Assembly (NCBI GenBank): GCA_964059195.1
Contig: CAXKWD010000005.1
Coordinates: 139,587,686 to 139,651,685 of the forward strand
Origin: Ectobius pallidus
Lineage: Eukaryota > Arthropoda > Insecta > Blattodea > Ectobiidae
DNA length: 64,000 nt
Direction of reading: 5' to 3'
The translations under genes and the position numbers were made by a program. Position 1 is the stretch's first letter; each line of letters begins with the position of its first letter. Shown here piece by piece: positions 61,331 to 64,000 of this stretch. The notes below the pieces were generated by a model. The model saw only the letters and a program-made list of their open reading frames with translations, was not told the origin of the DNA and did no database searches.

Positions 61331-62859
61331 TTGAAAATTTCGAAAAATGCGCCCAGAATTCCGAGAAAGCTAACCCCTTTGAAAATTTCGAAAAATGCGC
61401 CCAGAATTCCGAGAAGGCTAACCCCTTTGAAAATTTCGAAAAATGCGCCCAGAATTCCGAGAAGGCTAACCCCTTTGAAAATTTCGAAAAATGAGCCCAG
61501 AATTCCGAGAAGGCTAACCCCTTTGAAAATTTCGAAAAATGCGCCCAGAATTCCGTGAAGTCAAACCCCTTTGAAAATTTCGATTAATGCGCCCAGAATT
61601 CCGAGAAGGCTAACCCCTTTGAAAATTTCGAAAAATGCGCCCAGAATTCCGTGAAGGCTAAGCTCTTTGAAAATTTCGAAAAATGCGCCCAGAATTCTGT
61701 GAAGGCTAACCCCTTTGAAAATTTCAAAAATGCGCCCAGAATTCCGAGAAGGCTAACCCCTCTGAAAATTTCGAAAAATGCGCCCAGAATTCCGAGAAGG
61801 CTCACCTTTTTGAAAATTTCGAAAAATGCGGCCAGAATTCCGAGAAGGCTAACCCCTTTGAAAATTTTGAAAAATGCGCCCAGAATTCCGAGAAGGCTAA
61901 CCCCTTTGAAAATTTCGAAAAATGCGCCCAGATTCCGAGAAGGCTAACCCCTTTGAAAATTTCGAAAAATGCGCCCAGAATTCCGAGAAGGCTAACCCCT
62001 TTGAAAATTTTGAAAAATGCGCCCAGAATTCCGTGAAGCCTAACCCCTTTGAAAATTTCGAAAAATCGCCCAGAATTCCGAGAAGGCTAACCCCTTTGAA
62101 AATTTCGAAAAATGCGCCCAGAATTCCGTGAAGGCTAACCCCTTTGAAAATTTCGAAAAATGGGCCCAGAATTCCGAGAAAGCTAACCCCCTTGAAAATT
62201 TCGAAAAATGCGCCCAGAATTCCGAGAAGGCTAACCGTTTTAAAAATTTCGAAAAATCCGCCCAGAATTCCGAGAAGGCTAACCCCTTTGAAAATTTCGA
62301 AAAATGCGCCCAGAATTCCGAGAAGGCTAACCCTTTTGAAAATTTCGAAAAATGCGCCCAGAATTCCGAAAAGGCTAACCCCTTTGAAAATTTCGAAAAA
62401 TGCTCCCAGAATTCAGAGAAGGCTAACCCATTTGAAAATTTCGAAAAATGCGCCCAGAATTCCGAGAAGGCTAACCCCTTTGAAAATTTCCAAAATGCGC
62501 CCAGAATTCCGAGAAGGCTAACCCCTCTGAAAATTTCGAAAAATGCCCCCAGAATTCCGAGATGGCTAACCTTTTTGAAAATTTCGAAAAATTCGCCCAG
62601 ATTCCGAGAAGGCTAACCCCTTTGAAAATTTCGAAAAATGCGCACAGAATTCCGAGAAGGCTAACCCCTTTGAAAATTTCGAAAAATGCGCCCAGAATTC
62701 CGAGAAGGCTAACCCCTTTAAAAATTTCGAAAATGCGCCCAGAATTCCGAAAAGGCTAACCCCTTTGAAAATTTCGAAAAATCGCCCAGAATTCCGAGAA
62801 GGCTAACCCCTTTGAAAATTTCGAAAAATGCGCCCAGAATTCCGTGAAGGCTAACCACT
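61331..62859. repeat. Domain B unit (about 32 monomers)
   Basis: Spacing is 1529 bp (32 x 48 minus 7). The first part follows 32014 and 48080; from about 61800 it follows the AATGCGGCC path seen at 52500 and 57190. Near 62590-62610 it jumps from TTCGCCC directly to AGATTCCGAG, skipping several monomers present at 57950-58100. Confidence 0.8.
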
Positions 62860-64000
62860 TTGAAAATATCGAAAAATGCGCCCAGAATTCCGAGAAAGCT
62901 AACCCCTTTGAAAATTTCGAAAAATGCGCCCAGAATTCCGAAAAGGCTAACCCCTTTGAAAATTTCGAAAAATGCGCCCAGAATTCCGAGAAGGCTAACC
63001 CCTTTGAAAATTTCGAAAAATGAGCCCAGAATTCCGAGAAGGCTAACCCCTTTGAAAATTTCGAAAAATGCGCCCAGAATTCCGTGAAGTCAAACCCCTT
63101 TGAAAATTTCGATTAATGCGCCCAGAATTCCGAGAAGGCTAACCCCTTTGAAAATTTCGAAAAATGCGCCCAGAATTCCGTGAAGGCTAATCTCTTTGAA
63201 AATTTCGAAAAATGCGCCCAGAATTCTGTGAAGGCTAACCCCTTTGAAAATTTCAAAAATGCGCCCAGAATTCCGAGAAGGCTAACCCCTCTGAAAATTT
63301 CGAAAAATGCGCCCAGAATTCCGAGAAGGCTGACCTTTTTGAAAATTTCGAAAAATGCGGCCAGAATTCCGAGAAGGCTAACCCCTTTGAAAATTTTGAA
63401 AAATGCGCCCAGAATTCCGAGAAGGCTAACCCCTTTGAAAATTTCGAAAAATGCGCCCAGATTCCGAGAAGGCTAACCCCTTTGAAAATTTCGAAAAATG
63501 CGCCCAGAATTCCGAGAAGGCTAACCCCTTTGAAAATTTTGAAAAATGCGCCCAGAATTCCGTGAAGCCTAACCCCTTTGAAAATTTCGAAAAATCGCCC
63601 AGAATTCCGAGAAGGCTAACCCCTTTGAAAATTTCGAAAAATGCGCCCAGAATTCCGTGAAGGCTAACCCCTTTGAAAATTTCGAAAAATGGGCCCAGAA
63701 TTCCGAGAAAGCTAACCCCCTTGAAAATTTCGAAAAATGCGCCCAGAATTCCGAGAAGGCTAACCGTTTTAAAAGATTTCGAAAAATGCGCCCAGAATTC
63801 CGAGAAGGCTAACCCCTTTGAAAATTTCGAAAAATGCGCCCAGAATTCCGAGAAGGCTAACCCTTTTGAAAATTTCGAAAAATGCGCCCAGAATTCCGAA
63901 AAGGCTAACCCCTTTGAAAATTTCGAAAAATGATCCCAGAATTCAGAGAAGGCTAACCCATTTGAAAATTTCGAAAAATGCGCCCAGAATTCCGAGAAGG
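62860..64000. repeat. Domain B unit cut by the window end
   Basis: At least 1141 bp of a unit like 29047 and 58364. It carries private changes: GAAAAGG at about 62940, a 1-bp G insertion at 63775 (TTTTAAAAGATTTCG) and AATGATCCC near 63930. The array runs past the window end without interruption. Confidence 0.8.

Larger units (their letters stand above)
1..64000. repeat. 48-bp EcoRI satellite array filling the whole window
   Basis: The window is a head-to-tail tandem array of about 1,330 monomers, all in one orientation. A copy matching the visual consensus is 2064-2111 (17 A, 10 T, 12 C, 9 G; 44% G+C). Landmarks within the monomer are AATTCC at 1-6, GAGAAGG at 7-13, CTAACCCC at 14-21, TTTG at 22-25, TTTCGAAA at 30-37 and ATGCGCCCAG at 39-48. 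The last G plus the next AATTC makes one EcoRI site per junction in most copies. Monomer lengths seen are 32, 46, 47, 48, 49 and 50 bp, with 48 dominant. No interspersed unique DNA, transposon or inverted monomer was found. Seen: the repeat and its variants. Inferred: heterochromatic satellite of a eukaryote. I do not recognise it as a named satellite family. Confidence 0.98.
22160..64000. repeat. Domain B: indel-rich satellite subfamily
   Basis: Starting at the first AATCGCCCAG monomer (about 22220), the array carries a different variant set: CCGTGAAGG instead of CCGAGAAGG, GATTAATGCGCCC, AAAATGAGCCC, CCAAAAATGAGCCAGG, GCTCCCAGAATTCAG and GCTGACCTTTTTG. It also has recurrent 1-bp deletions giving 47-mers (loss of G41 in AATCGCCC, of an A in CCCAGATTCC, of an A in CCAAAATGCG). 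Spacings between GAGAAAGCT markers are whole numbers of monomers minus 3-13 bp in most units, a heavier indel load than in domain A. As a result open frames are short (mostly 60-300 codons). Multi-kilobase blocks within B are near copies of each other. Confidence 0.9.

Noticed and set aside
1..64000. CRISPR array
   Set aside because: Repeats are contiguous with no unique spacers; the differences are point variants of one monomer, and there are no cas genes.
1..64000. Telomeric repeat, because of CTAACCCC in each monomer
   Set aside because: The motif occurs once per 48 bp, is not tandem, and is not followed by a second telomere unit; it is part of the monomer.
1..64000. CENP-B box or known alpha/minor satellite
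   Set aside because: No stretch fits the CENP-B box pattern (TTCG followed by the conserved GGAA and CGGG elements); TTCGAAAA only shares TTCG. Monomer length and sequence do not match alpha satellite (171 bp) or mouse minor satellite (120 bp).
1..64000. Transposable element, tRNA, rRNA or other unique insertion
   Set aside because: All stretches read as monomer variants; no terminal repeats, target-site duplications, polyA tails or structured RNA motifs were seen.
1..64000. TTTCGAAA palindromes and A-rich stretches as promoters, operators or terminators
   Set aside because: They recur every 48 bp as part of the satellite and have no associated gene; nothing singles out any copy.

Overview
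The window is one continuous tandem satellite array. From base 1 to 64000, apart from a block of 200 N, it consists of roughly 1,330 head-to-tail copies of a 48-bp monomer. A copy matching the visual consensus lies at 2064-2111. The monomer is 21/48 G+C, carries an EcoRI site (GAATTC) across each junction, a CTAACCCC block at monomer bases 14-21, an 8-bp palindrome TTTCGAAA at bases 30-37, and ATGCGCCCAG at bases 39-48. All copies have the same orientation. I see no unique sequence, transposon, RNA gene, CRISPR array or credible protein gene. A satellite of this size with multi-kilobase higher-order structure points to heterochromatin (centromeric, pericentromeric or subtelomeric) of a eukaryotic chromosome. 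The sequence alone does not let me name the species or lineage.

Layout. Domain A (1 to about 22.15 kb) is made of nearly pure 48-mers with few indels. It is organised into units of 24-72 monomers, each opened by the same marker pair (CTAACTCC then a GACAAG monomer), with 11 markers starting near 359, 2469, 4676, 6402, 9837, 12572, 15349, 16499, 18462, 19661 and 21629. An assembly gap of exactly 200 N sits at 13380-13579. Domain B (about 22.2 kb to the end) uses different monomer variants (GTGAAG, AATCGCCC, CCCAGATTCC, GATTAATGCGCCC) and many more 47-bp monomers. It has 18 copies of a different marker (GAGAAAGCT). Multi-kilobase blocks recur within B at offsets near 8.7, 12.3, 16.07, 26.2 and 29.3 kb, and a roughly 2-kb unit is repeated in tandem at 50.0-56.0 kb.

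No genes work together here. Long open frames exist because 48 is a multiple of 3 and four of the six consensus frames lack stops. The only consensus ATG lies in a closed frame and gives the 8-residue peptide MRPEFREG followed by TAA. The points of interest are how the array evolved (nested duplications, a repeated 16-bp deletion, different indel loads in A and B, patchy conversion), and the gap, whose two flanks share a 467-bp near-identical stretch.
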